Origin: an uncultured Prevotellaceae bacterium
Lineage (GTDB): Bacteria; Bacteroidota; Bacteroidia; Bacteroidales; Bacteroidaceae
NCBI GenBank assembly: GCA_947169245.1
Contig: CAMVPA010000004.1
Location: forward strand, 47,478 to 111,477
Direction of reading: 5' to 3'
DNA length: 64,000 nucleotides
Position numbers and translations under genes: made by a program. Of this stretch, positions 27,063 to 35,304 are shown in pieces. Every line of letters starts with the position of its first letter. Position 1 is the first letter of the stretch. Under the pieces are notes generated by a model. The model was given only the letters and a program-made list of their open reading frames with translations, was not told the DNA's origin and did no database searches.

Positions 27063-27574
27063 AAATTAAACAAATTTTCTGTCCCTTCCTGTTCCATATC
27101 AAGCAACGTCAGAAACCACTGGCCATCCTTGAGAACGGGGTTAAGATAAAACTTCATCACGCCTTCTTCTTTCTCCAAACTACCCGAAGAGGATACCTGC
27201 AGCATGTAGATAAGACGGTTGTTTTTATTTGTATAGAGAGCTATTCCCTTTAACTTGCAACCATAATTGGGCAACTGACGCATGGTATTGAGATAACTTC
27301 TTCGCTCTTCAGCATTCAACTCACGAACCGTGTCTTTCTCATACTTGAAAAGCATATCGGCAGCAGCCTCATAGTCTTTCGCAGCAAAAGAAGCAAGGTA
27401 GTTGTTGGCCAATGTAACTACGGCTAACGAATCGTCAGCCGAGAAATCAAGCGAGGGAGCACGCATCTCCTCAGACGTGACCTTTTTCTTGTTGTCACTG
27501 GCACCAGAACAGGCAGCAAACAACAAAGGGGCAGACAACGCAAAAAATAAAAATCTTGTAAGTTTCATTGTCAT
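27059..27574 (-). CDS. Lipoprotein of unknown function
   Basis: 171 residues (or 169 from the second ATG at 27568, which gives the better signal peptide MKLTRFLFFALSAPLLFAAC). The mature part has a cone-like NTF2/DUF4878-type outline: helix LANNYLASFAAKDYEAAADMLF, then strands ending VLKDGQWFLTLLDM. I do not recognise a specific family with confidence. It is second in the surface-protein operon, just behind a hairpin at 27586-27613. Confidence 0.75.
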   Translation of the reverse strand: MTMKLTRFLFFALSAPLLFAACSGASDNKKKVTSEEMRAPSLDFSADDSLAVVTLANNYLASFAAKDYEAAADMLFKYEKDTVRELNAEERRSYLNTMRQLPNYGCKLKGIALYTNKNNRLIYMLQVSSSGSLEKEEGVMKFYLNPVLKDGQWFLTLLDMEQEGTENLFNL

Positions 27575-27585
27575 TTTAATGAATA

Positions 27586-27613
27586 AAGGGGAGGAGTAAA
27601 CACCCCTCCCCTT
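27586..27613 (-). terminator. Hairpin (probable attenuator) inside the surface-protein operon
   Basis: A perfect 9-bp stem (AAGGGGAGG with CCTCCCCTT) with a 10-base loop sits between the 1390-residue lipoprotein gene and the next gene. On the minus strand it is followed by TATTCATT, a poor U-tract, so it likely terminates only part of transcription or protects the upstream mRNA. Confidence 0.6.
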
Positions 27614-27637
27614 GGATTAGTATTTCAATTCTAAGAT

Positions 27638-30600
27638 TTAGAATTTACGAGCACCATTGTTCTTCGTGCACTTCACCTTCACGTTGACAGTAGTGAAGAC
27701 CTCACCCCAGATGTACTTCACCTTGACGGGGAGCTTCAGAGTGAACTTCTGAACATTCGAACCGAGGTTCGTGTAAGTCAGAGTACCAAAGTCACCCTCC
27801 TCCGGAGCCTTATTGGCAACAGGAGTCCAAGACTGAGGATTGTACTGGAGCTCAACCATCTCACTGACTTCGCTAAGCGGCTTGGTAGGCTCTGCGTCAG
27901 GATCAAGCGACATGTTGGTAAGAACGTCGTCGTTAGAAGCAAGGTTTGCACCAGCAGCCACACCAACAATCTGGATATCAGTTACACCATAGTAGAACCA
28001 GTAGTTGGTCTTGAAGGGCTCATCGCGCCAGTCGTCGAGCTTCACGATGTCGCGCAGGAAGATAACCTGCTTGCCATTGACAGAAGCATCCTCGACTTCA
28101 GCCTCATTCTCCTTCACGTTAATCGGGCGGAGGAAGCGGATGTTGATAGGATCACCACTCAGCTCAATCTCACAAGTACCGATCTTTGCCTTAACAGCAA
28201 CGTATGCAGTCAGGACGTCGTCATTCAGAACCTTGTGCGGCCAGTAGTTCAGCAGAGCCTTAGCAAAGTCAGTCTTCAGATACTCAACACGCATGTGGTT
28301 GATATCCTGATTACTGTTATCAGTGTAGACGAGATTTGCAACTGCCTGCTCCGTTTCACCAGCATCCTGAACGCCATTCTTGTTCTTGTCCTGGAAGACA
28401 TTTAGCGTCAGACCATTGTTAACAATCTTCGGAACGAACTGGTAAATCTTACCGTCTGTGTAGATACCCTTGAAGGTGTTCAGAGCACCCTTGACGAACT
28501 CAAGACGCAGAGTCAGATCCTTACCAGTATGTCCAGCTCCATTTGTCAGAGTGATGAATGCATCCTTATCAGCAGTACTGGTCAAGTCAACAATCTTGTT
28601 GGCCATGAAGGTAGCGGCAATAGTCTGCTGCAGCTCAGTGGTCTGACCGGTCCTCTCCTTCTCATCCTCAACGCCATAGACGTTAGCGTGAACCTCAACA
28701 AGACCTGTGCGCTCCTGCCAGCCATTCTTATCGTACCAGTAGTTCGGGTTCTTGCGACCATCCCAATTGATAGCACCAGTAATCTTACCAGCCTCAGTGA
28801 TAGAGATAGTACCAGTATTAAAGATGACATAGATATCGTTGGCCTCATTACCATCCTTACTCTTATAACGTACTGCAATTGTACGAGATGTCGGACGCGG
28901 GCTCTTATCAATGAAGGCAGCCTTAGCCTGAGTAGCAGTAACAATCCACTCAAGGACGTTGGTCTCAGGATCGTTCGGGTTAGGTTTCTCAGTCACAGTA
29001 CCAAGAGCAGCCTCAGTAGCTGTGGGCAGAGCAGTGAACTTAGCCTTACCATTGCGAGCACCTTCGTTATTAGTCTTGTCAGAAACAGCGTACTGCTTAG
29101 CAGCATTGCCATCCATCTCAAGCTCCCAATTGTTAATGAACTCGTTGTGAGAGATACCAGCAAATGCATAGATGTCGAGCTGCTGGTCAATCCAAGAGTT
29201 ACTGAAGCGGAAATCAGGATTATTCCAAGCCTCGCAACCATTCTTCACAGTCCAAGGAATATTATAGCTGTAACCACCTGCAGTGTACTCAACGAAGCGA
29301 CGATACGGGCTAGGATTATCAGGAGTTGTGTCCGTAATCAGGATACGGATGTAACCATAGTCAAGAACATTACCCTCAGCATCCTTCAGGCTGACACGTA
29401 CCAGCGGGGTACGACCAATGAGCTGACGTGTCTGGAACTTCTCCTTGTCGGCCTCGTATGTGTCGAGGTTGAACTCATTAGGCTCACCATCATTCTGACC
29501 GATATTCTCATTGGTCTTCTTAGGAGCCCAAGGTACGAGATAGTACTTACCATCCTTCTTATAGATAGCAGCGTGAGCAGACTCAGAGGTCTTATTACCA
29601 CCATAGCGGAGATAAGTCAGTTCGAACTCATAATGCAGACCATACTTGCTGATATCCTTCATCAACATGTGCTTGTTACTGTTGACATCACGATAGTGGG
29701 TCTCCACAAGCTTATTGAGCTCCAGACCAGGGCTGGTGTACTCGACTGCATCCTGAGGAGCAAAGCCATCAGCTTCAGTCTTGATGTCCTCACCCTTACC
29801 GGCAGCCTCAGTGATAGTAGCAAACAGGTGAGAGTTAGTACGATCGTATGTATCACCAGTACTAGTAATATTACACTTACCGCAGTGGGTATTGCGAACG
29901 TCGCGGAACGAAGTAGCAATCTGCTTCGGAGCGTGAGCCAGCACAAGGCTGTCAATGAACTTATTACGGAATGTAGCGTAGTCAGAAGTGATAGTCGTGT
30001 CAGCACCATTGGCCTTATAAGAAACCTGAGTTGTGAAGACAGTAATCTTGTTACCAGTCTCAATATTGTTAGGATTGGTCAGCTTATACTTAACCTGGAA
30101 GATTCCGGGCAGACCACCCTCATCAGAAGGCTTAATAATGTCATCAACAGACATACCAATGTTACCACGAGTAACGTCGAACCACTTGTCCTCAACGATA
30201 GGCTTCACATTATCCTTAGTAATCTTGTCAAGCTGAGCGTTAGAGGGATTCATATAGTACTGAGCAGTGAAGTCAAGAACGCGATACAAACCGACCTGCT
30301 TATTATAGCGAGAGGGGTGATCCAAGTCGCGATCCTTACCAGTGGCAGTCTTAACAAAACCAGTCTCGTTGTAAGCGTTTTTAGCGTTGGTCTTCTCGGG
30401 CTGCTTCCAATACCAATCCTTAGTAGCATCGGTAGAAAGATCAATCCATGTGCTACCAGTGAAGTTGTTGTAACGCCAGTAGTTCAGAGAGAACACCTCA
30501 AGAGCCTCAACACCGTCAATATATCCCTCGGGGATGAAGACGAGGCTACGGAGCTGCTTGACAAACATATTCAAGACGTTCAGTTCGCTCTGAAGATTGT

Positions 30601-31810
30601 CGATACGATTGCTCAGAGCCTTCAGCTCGTTGTCCTTCAGCTTCTGAATCTCAGTGTCGGTATAGCTCTTAGCAGCAGACTCGGCAGCATCAGCAAGCTT
30701 CTTGGCCTCAGCAATAGCCTCAGCCTTTGCAATAGCAATCTTCTGGTCAGCATAAGTCTGAGCAGCGGTCAAAGTATTCTGACCGACTTCATCAGCATAT
30801 GCCTTAGCCTGAACGAGCAACTGGTCAGCATAAGCCTCAGCAGCAGCCTGAGCAGCATCAGCCTTCTTCTGAGCCTCGGTCAGAGCCTCATTATACTTCT
30901 GGTCAGCATACTTCTTGGCATAAGCCTCGGCAGCAGCCTGAGCAGCCTCGGCCTGAGCCTTAGCCTCTTCAGCAGCATACTTCTTGGCATTAGCCTCAGC
31001 CTCATTAGCCTTATCCTGAGCAAAGCTCTTGGCAGCAGCCTCAGCAGCGTCAGCCTTCTTCTTAGCGTCGTCAGCAGCGTCCTTCAGAGCCTGGATGATA
31101 GCCTTGTTGATCTCTTCATTGGTATACTGCTTTGCGTCAACCAGAGCCTGAGCAGCCTTCGTAGCTGCGTCAATAGCGGCACGACCTTCGGCAGCAGCAA
31201 TCTCCGTACCAACATAGTTCTTGGTAGCAGCACCACCGTCCTTGTCCAAACCAGCCTGCCATGCCTCGAGAGCAGCAATCTGGTTCTCCAAGTTCTTCAA
31301 GTAGAGACGAATCTTTGAAGAAGGATCATCAAGATTCAAGTCAGTCTCCAGAGTGGTCAGGCGTTGGCCCAAACCAGTCTCGACAGACTCAATCTTAGCC
31401 CAAGTCTTCTCCAGAGCCTCCTTGTAGGTCTTGCAATCAGCGAAATTGGCTGACTCCTTGATGTCACCACCAATCAGAGTGTTCAGGTCGTCGATGGCGT
31501 CCTGAGCGGTCTGGATGCGAGTGCTCAGAGCAGCTTCAGCAGCCTCAGCACGAGCCTTCTCAGCCAGGATGGACTTGTTCAGAGCATCCTCAGCATTTGC
31601 GAGTGCAGTCTTGGTGGCATAGTTTGCCTCCAGGTCAGCACGAAGTTTGGCGATCTCTTTCTCAAGATCGACCTTAGCGGCCTCAAGGACTGTTACGCGA
31701 TCGCTGACATTGTTAATGTCGTCATCGTAGTCCTTACAAGACACGAACACGCTTGTAGAAGACACGAAAAGTGCCCCCAGAAGCAATGTACCAATTAATC
31801 TTTTTTTCAT
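27638..31810 (-). CDS. Giant alanine-rich coiled-coil surface lipoprotein
   Basis: 1390 residues. The lipobox VFVSC is followed directly by KDYDDDINN, an acidic sequence of the kind that exports Bacteroidetes lipoproteins to the cell surface. Residues about 30-430 are heptad-rich coiled coil; from 200 to 400 they are dominated by A, K, E, Q and D with repeated AAAEAYA and KKADAA blocks, so this part may form a long stalk. The remaining 950 residues are beta-rich with many Tyr, Trp and Asn (SLNYWRYNNFTGSTW onward), probably several globular domains. It resembles proteins annotated by their PL29-like N-terminal domain, but no lyase residues can be assigned. It heads a five-gene operon behind a canonical promoter. 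Function unknown; a major surface-layer or adhesive protein is plausible. Confidence 0.85.
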   Translation of the reverse strand: MKKRLIGTLLLGALFVSSTSVFVSCKDYDDDINNVSDRVTVLEAAKVDLEKEIAKLRADLEANYATKTALANAEDALNKSILAEKARAEAAEAALSTRIQTAQDAIDDLNTLIGGDIKESANFADCKTYKEALEKTWAKIESVETGLGQRLTTLETDLNLDDPSSKIRLYLKNLENQIAALEAWQAGLDKDGGAATKNYVGTEIAAAEGRAAIDAATKAAQALVDAKQYTNEEINKAIIQALKDAADDAKKKADAAEAAAKSFAQDKANEAEANAKKYAAEEAKAQAEAAQAAAEAYAKKYADQKYNEALTEAQKKADAAQAAAEAYADQLLVQAKAYADEVGQNTLTAAQTYADQKIAIAKAEAIAEAKKLADAAESAAKSYTDTEIQKLKDNELKALSNRIDNLQSELNVLNMFVKQLRSLVFIPEGYIDGVEALEVFSLNYWRYNNFTGSTWIDLSTDATKDWYWKQPEKTNAKNAYNETGFVKTATGKDRDLDHPSRYNKQVGLYRVLDFTAQYYMNPSNAQLDKITKDNVKPIVEDKWFDVTRGNIGMSVDDIIKPSDEGGLPGIFQVKYKLTNPNNIETGNKITVFTTQVSYKANGADTTITSDYATFRNKFIDSLVLAHAPKQIATSFRDVRNTHCGKCNITSTGDTYDRTNSHLFATITEAAGKGEDIKTEADGFAPQDAVEYTSPGLELNKLVETHYRDVNSNKHMLMKDISKYGLHYEFELTYLRYGGNKTSESAHAAIYKKDGKYYLVPWAPKKTNENIGQNDGEPNEFNLDTYEADKEKFQTRQLIGRTPLVRVSLKDAEGNVLDYGYIRILITDTTPDNPSPYRRFVEYTAGGYSYNIPWTVKNGCEAWNNPDFRFSNSWIDQQLDIYAFAGISHNEFINNWELEMDGNAAKQYAVSDKTNNEGARNGKAKFTALPTATEAALGTVTEKPNPNDPETNVLEWIVTATQAKAAFIDKSPRPTSRTIAVRYKSKDGNEANDIYVIFNTGTISITEAGKITGAINWDGRKNPNYWYDKNGWQERTGLVEVHANVYGVEDEKERTGQTTELQQTIAATFMANKIVDLTSTADKDAFITLTNGAGHTGKDLTLRLEFVKGALNTFKGIYTDGKIYQFVPKIVNNGLTLNVFQDKNKNGVQDAGETEQAVANLVYTDNSNQDINHMRVEYLKTDFAKALLNYWPHKVLNDDVLTAYVAVKAKIGTCEIELSGDPINIRFLRPINVKENEAEVEDASVNGKQVIFLRDIVKLDDWRDEPFKTNYWFYYGVTDIQIVGVAAGANLASNDDVLTNMSLDPDAEPTKPLSEVSEMVELQYNPQSWTPVANKAPEEGDFGTLTYTNLGSNVQKFTLKLPVKVKYIWGEVFTTVNVKVKCTKNNGARKF

Positions 31811-31909
31811 ACGATTAATAATTTAAATTAATAAAAAAACTAAGTTATTTACTTCTTTTCTTTCTCTCAATTCTTCGCGTAGCTCCCGTTAGAAGCCACA
31901 TTTTTGGTG

Positions 31910-31941
31910 CAAATATAGATATAAATCTGAAATCTTGCAAA
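31910..31941 (-). promoter_or_regulatory. Canonical promoter of the giant lipoprotein operon
   Basis: On the minus strand TTTG (31938-31941), a 20-bp spacer and TATATTTG (31910-31917). It gives an A/T-rich leader of about 95 bases before the ATG at 31810. Confidence 0.82.
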
Positions 31942-32089
31942 CAATTTCGAATATTTTTTCGAAAATCGCCCAAAAAATTGAGCAAAATCCGTTATTCTGC
32001 CGATATTTTAACGTTTTTGAGTCGTTTTACTCTTTGTTTACAGGGGTTTGCTACCATAGGCAAATGGTTTTTTGTTTTACGTTATACTA

Positions 32090-32145
32090 TATATAATAAG
32101 GTGTAGGGGTTTTGCCCCCCATTCACCTCGGGTTTTCCGATTTCA
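32090..32145 (-). ncRNA. Candidate short leader or small RNA
   Basis: A start predicted near 32145 from the promoter at 32151-32181 would give a short RNA containing a hairpin: AGGTG and GGGG pair with CCCC and CACCT (32099-32128), followed by TTATTATATATA. No start codon with a credible reading frame follows. It could be a separate small RNA or the terminated leader of the lipoprotein mRNA. The rest of the 399-bp interval 31811-32209 is A/T-rich with no gene. Confidence 0.35.
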
Positions 32146-32150
32146 AGGTG

Positions 32151-32181
32151 CAAAGATACGACTTTTTCTTGAATCAGCAAA
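32151..32181 (-). promoter_or_regulatory. Second canonical promoter, upstream of the lipoprotein leader
   Basis: Minus strand TTTG (32178-32181), 19-bp spacer, TATCTTTG (32151-32158). It lies just beyond the asnS stop and points away from it, 240 bp upstream of the operon promoter at 31910. Confidence 0.75.
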
Positions 32182-32209
32182 CATTTTTTAAGTTTTTTTG
32201 TTTTCCAGT

Positions 32210-33748
32210 TTAGAAATCTGCCGACTTTGGCGTTCTTGGGAACGGAATGACATCACGAATGTTCTGCATACCCGTAACAAAGAGGATGAGTCGCTCGAAG
32301 CCCAAACCGAAACCGGCATGTGGGCAAGAACCCCAACGACGGGTATCGAGATACCACCACAGTTTGTCTGTCTCCATCTGACGGCGATTAATCTCTGCCA
32401 TAAGTTTGTCGTAGCTCTCCTCACGGACAGAACCACCGATAATCTCACCTATCTGTGGGAAGAGAACATCGGTACCTTGCATGGTGGGACCAGGAGCAAT
32501 GCATCCCTGATAGCCGACGCTTCCGACGGCAGAACCGCCGGATGCACTGTTCTGCTTCATGTAGAAGGCCTTGATGGCTGTGGGGTAGTCGGTCATGATG
32601 ACGGGTTTCTTGAAGTGCTCCTCTACGAGGTAGCGTTCATGCTCGCTGGCCAAGTCGTCGCCCCAGTTGCAAGGGAACTCAAACTTACGGCCATTCTTAA
32701 TAGCCTCCTGAAGAATCTCAATGCCCCTTGTATAGGTCAGTCGGACAAAATCCGACTGCACTGTGGACTGCAGGCGTTCAATGAGGGTCTTATCAATCAT
32801 CTTGTTGAGGAACTCAAGGTCATCCTTGCAGTTATCAAGTGCCCAACGGACGCAGAACTTGATGAAGTCCTCCTCAAGGTCCATCAACTCTTCCTGATCA
32901 AGGAATGCCACCTCGGGCTCTACCATCCAAAACTCAGCCAAATGGCGCGGGGTATTGCTATTCTCAGCACGGAATGTCGGTCCAAAGGTATAGATTGCGC
33001 CAAGAGCCGTGGCGCCCAGTTCGCCCTCCAGCTGTCCGGAGACGGTGAGTGACGTCTGCTGTCCAAAGAAGTCATCATCGTAGATAATCTTACCTGCCTC
33101 GTCCTTCTTCAGGTCGTAGAGGTTTTTGGTTGTCACCTGGAACATGTTGCCGGCCCCCTCACAATCGCTGGCCGTAATCAGTGGTGTATGGAAATAGTAG
33201 AAGCCATGATCATGGAAATAGGTATGGATGGCCATCGCCATATTGTGGCGGATACGCATAACCGCACCAAAAGTGTTGGTACGCAGACGCATGTGAGCAT
33301 TCTTACGCATAGCCTCAAACGACTGTCCCTTCTTCTGCATGGGATAGTCATTGCCACAGAGGCCATATATCTCAATGGAGGTAGCCTGAATCTCCGACGA
33401 CTGACCGGCCCCCTGGCTCTCCACCAGTGTACCTACAGCACAGATGCATGCACCTGTGGTAACGTCCTTCAGGGAGAACTGCGGCACCGCCGCAGCACAG
33501 TCAACAGTCACAGTGGACTGCGGAGCTGTACCATCAACCGTCACGGAGGACTGCGGAGCTGTCCCGCCGACAACTGTAACGTTGGCGGGATCAACGACAA
33601 TCTGAACGTTGTTGATGGTGGAACCGTCGTTCAAGGCAATGAAATCAACAGCCTTGGAAGAGCGATGGGTACGTACCCAGCCCTTCACACACACTTCTTT
33701 TCCGTATTCAGTGCTTTTCAGCACGTCAATTATCTTTGTTCTTTTCAT
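32210..33748 (-). CDS. asnS: Asparaginyl-tRNA synthetase with an 11-residue-repeat insertion
   Basis: 512 residues. Class IIb synthetase charging tRNA-Asn. An N-terminal OB-fold anticodon-binding domain (about 1-135) precedes the catalytic core with [21 protein letters not shown] (motif 2 region) and the C-terminal [21 protein letters not shown] (motif 3). Between VVDPAN and LKDVTTGA, where relatives have roughly 10 residues, there is a roughly 33-residue insert (about 58-90) made of 11-residue units: [30 protein letters not shown]. The insert corresponds to a palindromic repeat also found between genes. Last gene of the purB-rluB-asnS operon. Confidence 0.95.
   Translation of the reverse strand: MKRTKIIDVLKSTEYGKEVCVKGWVRTHRSSKAVDFIALNDGSTINNVQIVVDPANVTVVGGTAPQSSVTVDGTAPQSTVTVDCAAAVPQFSLKDVTTGACICAVGTLVESQGAGQSSEIQATSIEIYGLCGNDYPMQKKGQSFEAMRKNAHMRLRTNTFGAVMRIRHNMAMAIHTYFHDHGFYYFHTPLITASDCEGAGNMFQVTTKNLYDLKKDEAGKIIYDDDFFGQQTSLTVSGQLEGELGATALGAIYTFGPTFRAENSNTPRHLAEFWMVEPEVAFLDQEELMDLEEDFIKFCVRWALDNCKDDLEFLNKMIDKTLIERLQSTVQSDFVRLTYTRGIEILQEAIKNGRKFEFPCNWGDDLASEHERYLVEEHFKKPVIMTDYPTAIKAFYMKQNSASGGSAVGSVGYQGCIAPGPTMQGTDVLFPQIGEIIGGSVREESYDKLMAEINRRQMETDKLWWYLDTRRWGSCPHAGFGLGFERLILFVTGMQNIRDVIPFPRTPKSADF
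33479..33577. repeat. Palindromic element and 33-bp tandem expansion inside asnS
   Basis: CTGCGGC (33479-33485), three bases, GCCGCAG (33489-33495), then CACAG. Two further GGACTGCGGAGCTGT units follow at 33515-33529 and 33548-33562, a 33-bp period. The same palindrome occurs at 35273, 36871, 41762 and 43202, with a decayed copy at 40313. Confidence 0.85.
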
Positions 33749-33770
33749 TGTTGTTTCATTTTGTGGAATC

Positions 33771-33815
33771 TATGGGGCTTATAGGGCTCATGGAACCTAT
33801 GGGACTTATAGACGG
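33771..33815. repeat. Five tandem 9-bp units between rluB and asnS
   Basis: TATGGGGCT, TATAGGGCT, CATGGAACC, TATGGGACT and TATAGACGG are consecutive 9-mers of the family seen at 11981, 56444 and 58416, here outside coding sequence and ending 1 bp before the rluB stop. Confidence 0.8.
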
Positions 33816-33816
33816 A

Positions 33817-35235
33817 TTACTCGTAGGCGCCCATACGCAGACGGTCGACCTCTTCCTCAGTAAGATAGCGCCAATCGCCACGTCGGAGGTTCTTCTTGGT
33901 GAGACCTGCAAACTGTACGCGGTCAAGTTTGAGAACCTTATAGCCGAGGCTCTCGAAGATACGACGGACGATACGGTTCTTTCCGCTATGGATCTCAATG
34001 CCAACCTGCTTCTTGTCGTTGGCATCGGCGTACTGTACATCATCTGCCTTGATCTCACCATCCTCAAGCTGAATACCATCAGCAATCTGTTGGAGGTCGT
34101 GAGCGGTTACGTTCTTGTCAAGGTAGACATGGTATATCTTCTTCTTGAGGAACTTCGGATGAGTGAGTTTTGAAGCAAGGTCGCCGTCATTAGTCAACAG
34201 AAGCACACCCGTGGTGTTACGGTCGAGTCGACCGACGGGATAGATACGTTCAGGACATGCATTCTTCACGAGATCCATGACAGTCTTACGCTGCTGCGGA
34301 TCATCGCTGGTCGTCACATAGTCCTTGGGCTTGTTAAGCAGGACGTATACCTTCTTCTCAAGAGTCACGGGATCGTCATGGAATTTCACCACATCAGTGC
34401 GCAACACTTTTGTACCCAGTTCGGTCACCACCTCACCGTTGACAGTGACGACACCTGCCTGGATGAACTCGTCGGCTTCACGACGGCTACATACGCCGGC
34501 ATTTGCCAGGAACTTATTCAGACGGATGGGCTCATTGGGATCGAAGTGCTCCTCCTTATACTCAATGCGCTTCTTCATGCTGTACTTCGCATTGGGATCA
34601 TAGTCAGCCGTGCGAGTGCGCTTGTTATAAGGACGATTGTTATTATATGGTTTGTTATAGCCACCCTGCTGATAGGGACGCTGACCATAAGGACGCTGCT
34701 GATAGCCGCCCTGCTGACGGGACTGATAGCCACCGCGCTGCTGGTAGCCGCCACGAGGCTGGTAGCCACCACGAGGCTGATAATCGCCTTGCTGACGGGG
34801 CTGGTAACCCTGACGAGGCTGATAGCCGGCGTCTTCAGAGTCTTGATTGTATGACTGATTGTAGGGCTTATAAGGCTTATAGCCCTGCTGGCCATAACCT
34901 TGGCGACCCTGGCCATAATCGCCCTGCTGGCGAGGACGGTAACCGCCACGCGGCTGACCATAATCTCCCTGCTGGCGGGATGCGGCCGACTGAAGACCAG
35001 CTCCGAATCCTTCAGGACGGAAGCCACCCTCATCGTTATTACGATTATACGCAGGACGGTCCTGTCCGTATGGACGGGGCTGCCCTGTATGAATACGGGG
35101 ACGCGGGGAACGGCCCGGACGATACTCACGTTGGAAATTGTTTCCTGAATGGTCGGTTGACTGATAGCCCTCACGGCTACCTGCTGTCTGTTCTACTGAC
35201 TTCTCTTCGAAGTTCTTCTCGTTTTCTAATTCCAT
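33817..35235 (-). CDS. rluB: RluB/RsuA-type pseudouridine synthase with long disordered N-terminus
   Basis: 472 residues. The last roughly 238 residues are a standard large-subunit rRNA pseudouridine synthase: S4 domain (RLNKFLANAGVCSRREADEF) and catalytic domain with GRLDRNTTGVLLLTNDGDLA, whose Asp is the nucleophile. The first roughly 230 residues are low-complexity, rich in G, Q, R, Y, P and N, with repeats such as GGYQPRGGYQQRGGYQ. Such RG/GY-rich tails bind RNA and can drive condensation; a ribosome-assembly role is inference. It lies between purB and asnS in one operon. Confidence 0.92.
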   Translation of the reverse strand: MELENEKNFEEKSVEQTAGSREGYQSTDHSGNNFQREYRPGRSPRPRIHTGQPRPYGQDRPAYNRNNDEGGFRPEGFGAGLQSAASRQQGDYGQPRGGYRPRQQGDYGQGRQGYGQQGYKPYKPYNQSYNQDSEDAGYQPRQGYQPRQQGDYQPRGGYQPRGGYQQRGGYQSRQQGGYQQRPYGQRPYQQGGYNKPYNNNRPYNKRTRTADYDPNAKYSMKKRIEYKEEHFDPNEPIRLNKFLANAGVCSRREADEFIQAGVVTVNGEVVTELGTKVLRTDVVKFHDDPVTLEKKVYVLLNKPKDYVTTSDDPQQRKTVMDLVKNACPERIYPVGRLDRNTTGVLLLTNDGDLASKLTHPKFLKKKIYHVYLDKNVTAHDLQQIADGIQLEDGEIKADDVQYADANDKKQVGIEIHSGKNRIVRRIFESLGYKVLKLDRVQFAGLTKKNLRRGDWRYLTEEEVDRLRMGAYE

Positions 35236-35272
35236 GGATGTTGTTGTTTTGTAATTGCTTTCTTAGTGGGGG

Positions 35273-35294
35273 CTGCGGTACCACCGCAGCACAG
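35273..35294. repeat. Intergenic copy of the palindromic element
   Basis: CTGCGGT, ACC, ACCGCAG, then CACAG, in the 69-bp gap between purB and rluB. It matches the asnS copy except for a compensating pair change (C-G to T-A) that keeps the stem, which suggests selection for the hairpin or simple symmetry of the source. Confidence 0.8.
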
Positions 35295-35304
35295 CCGATA
35301 GTTA

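Noticed and set aside
28529..31318. A 929-codon open frame opposite the giant lipoprotein gene
   Set aside because: It is the antisense shadow of an Ala/Lys/Glu-rich coding sequence; the product is rich in Ser/Leu/Ile with no domain, signal or promoter. The sense gene has a lipobox and a canonical promoter.
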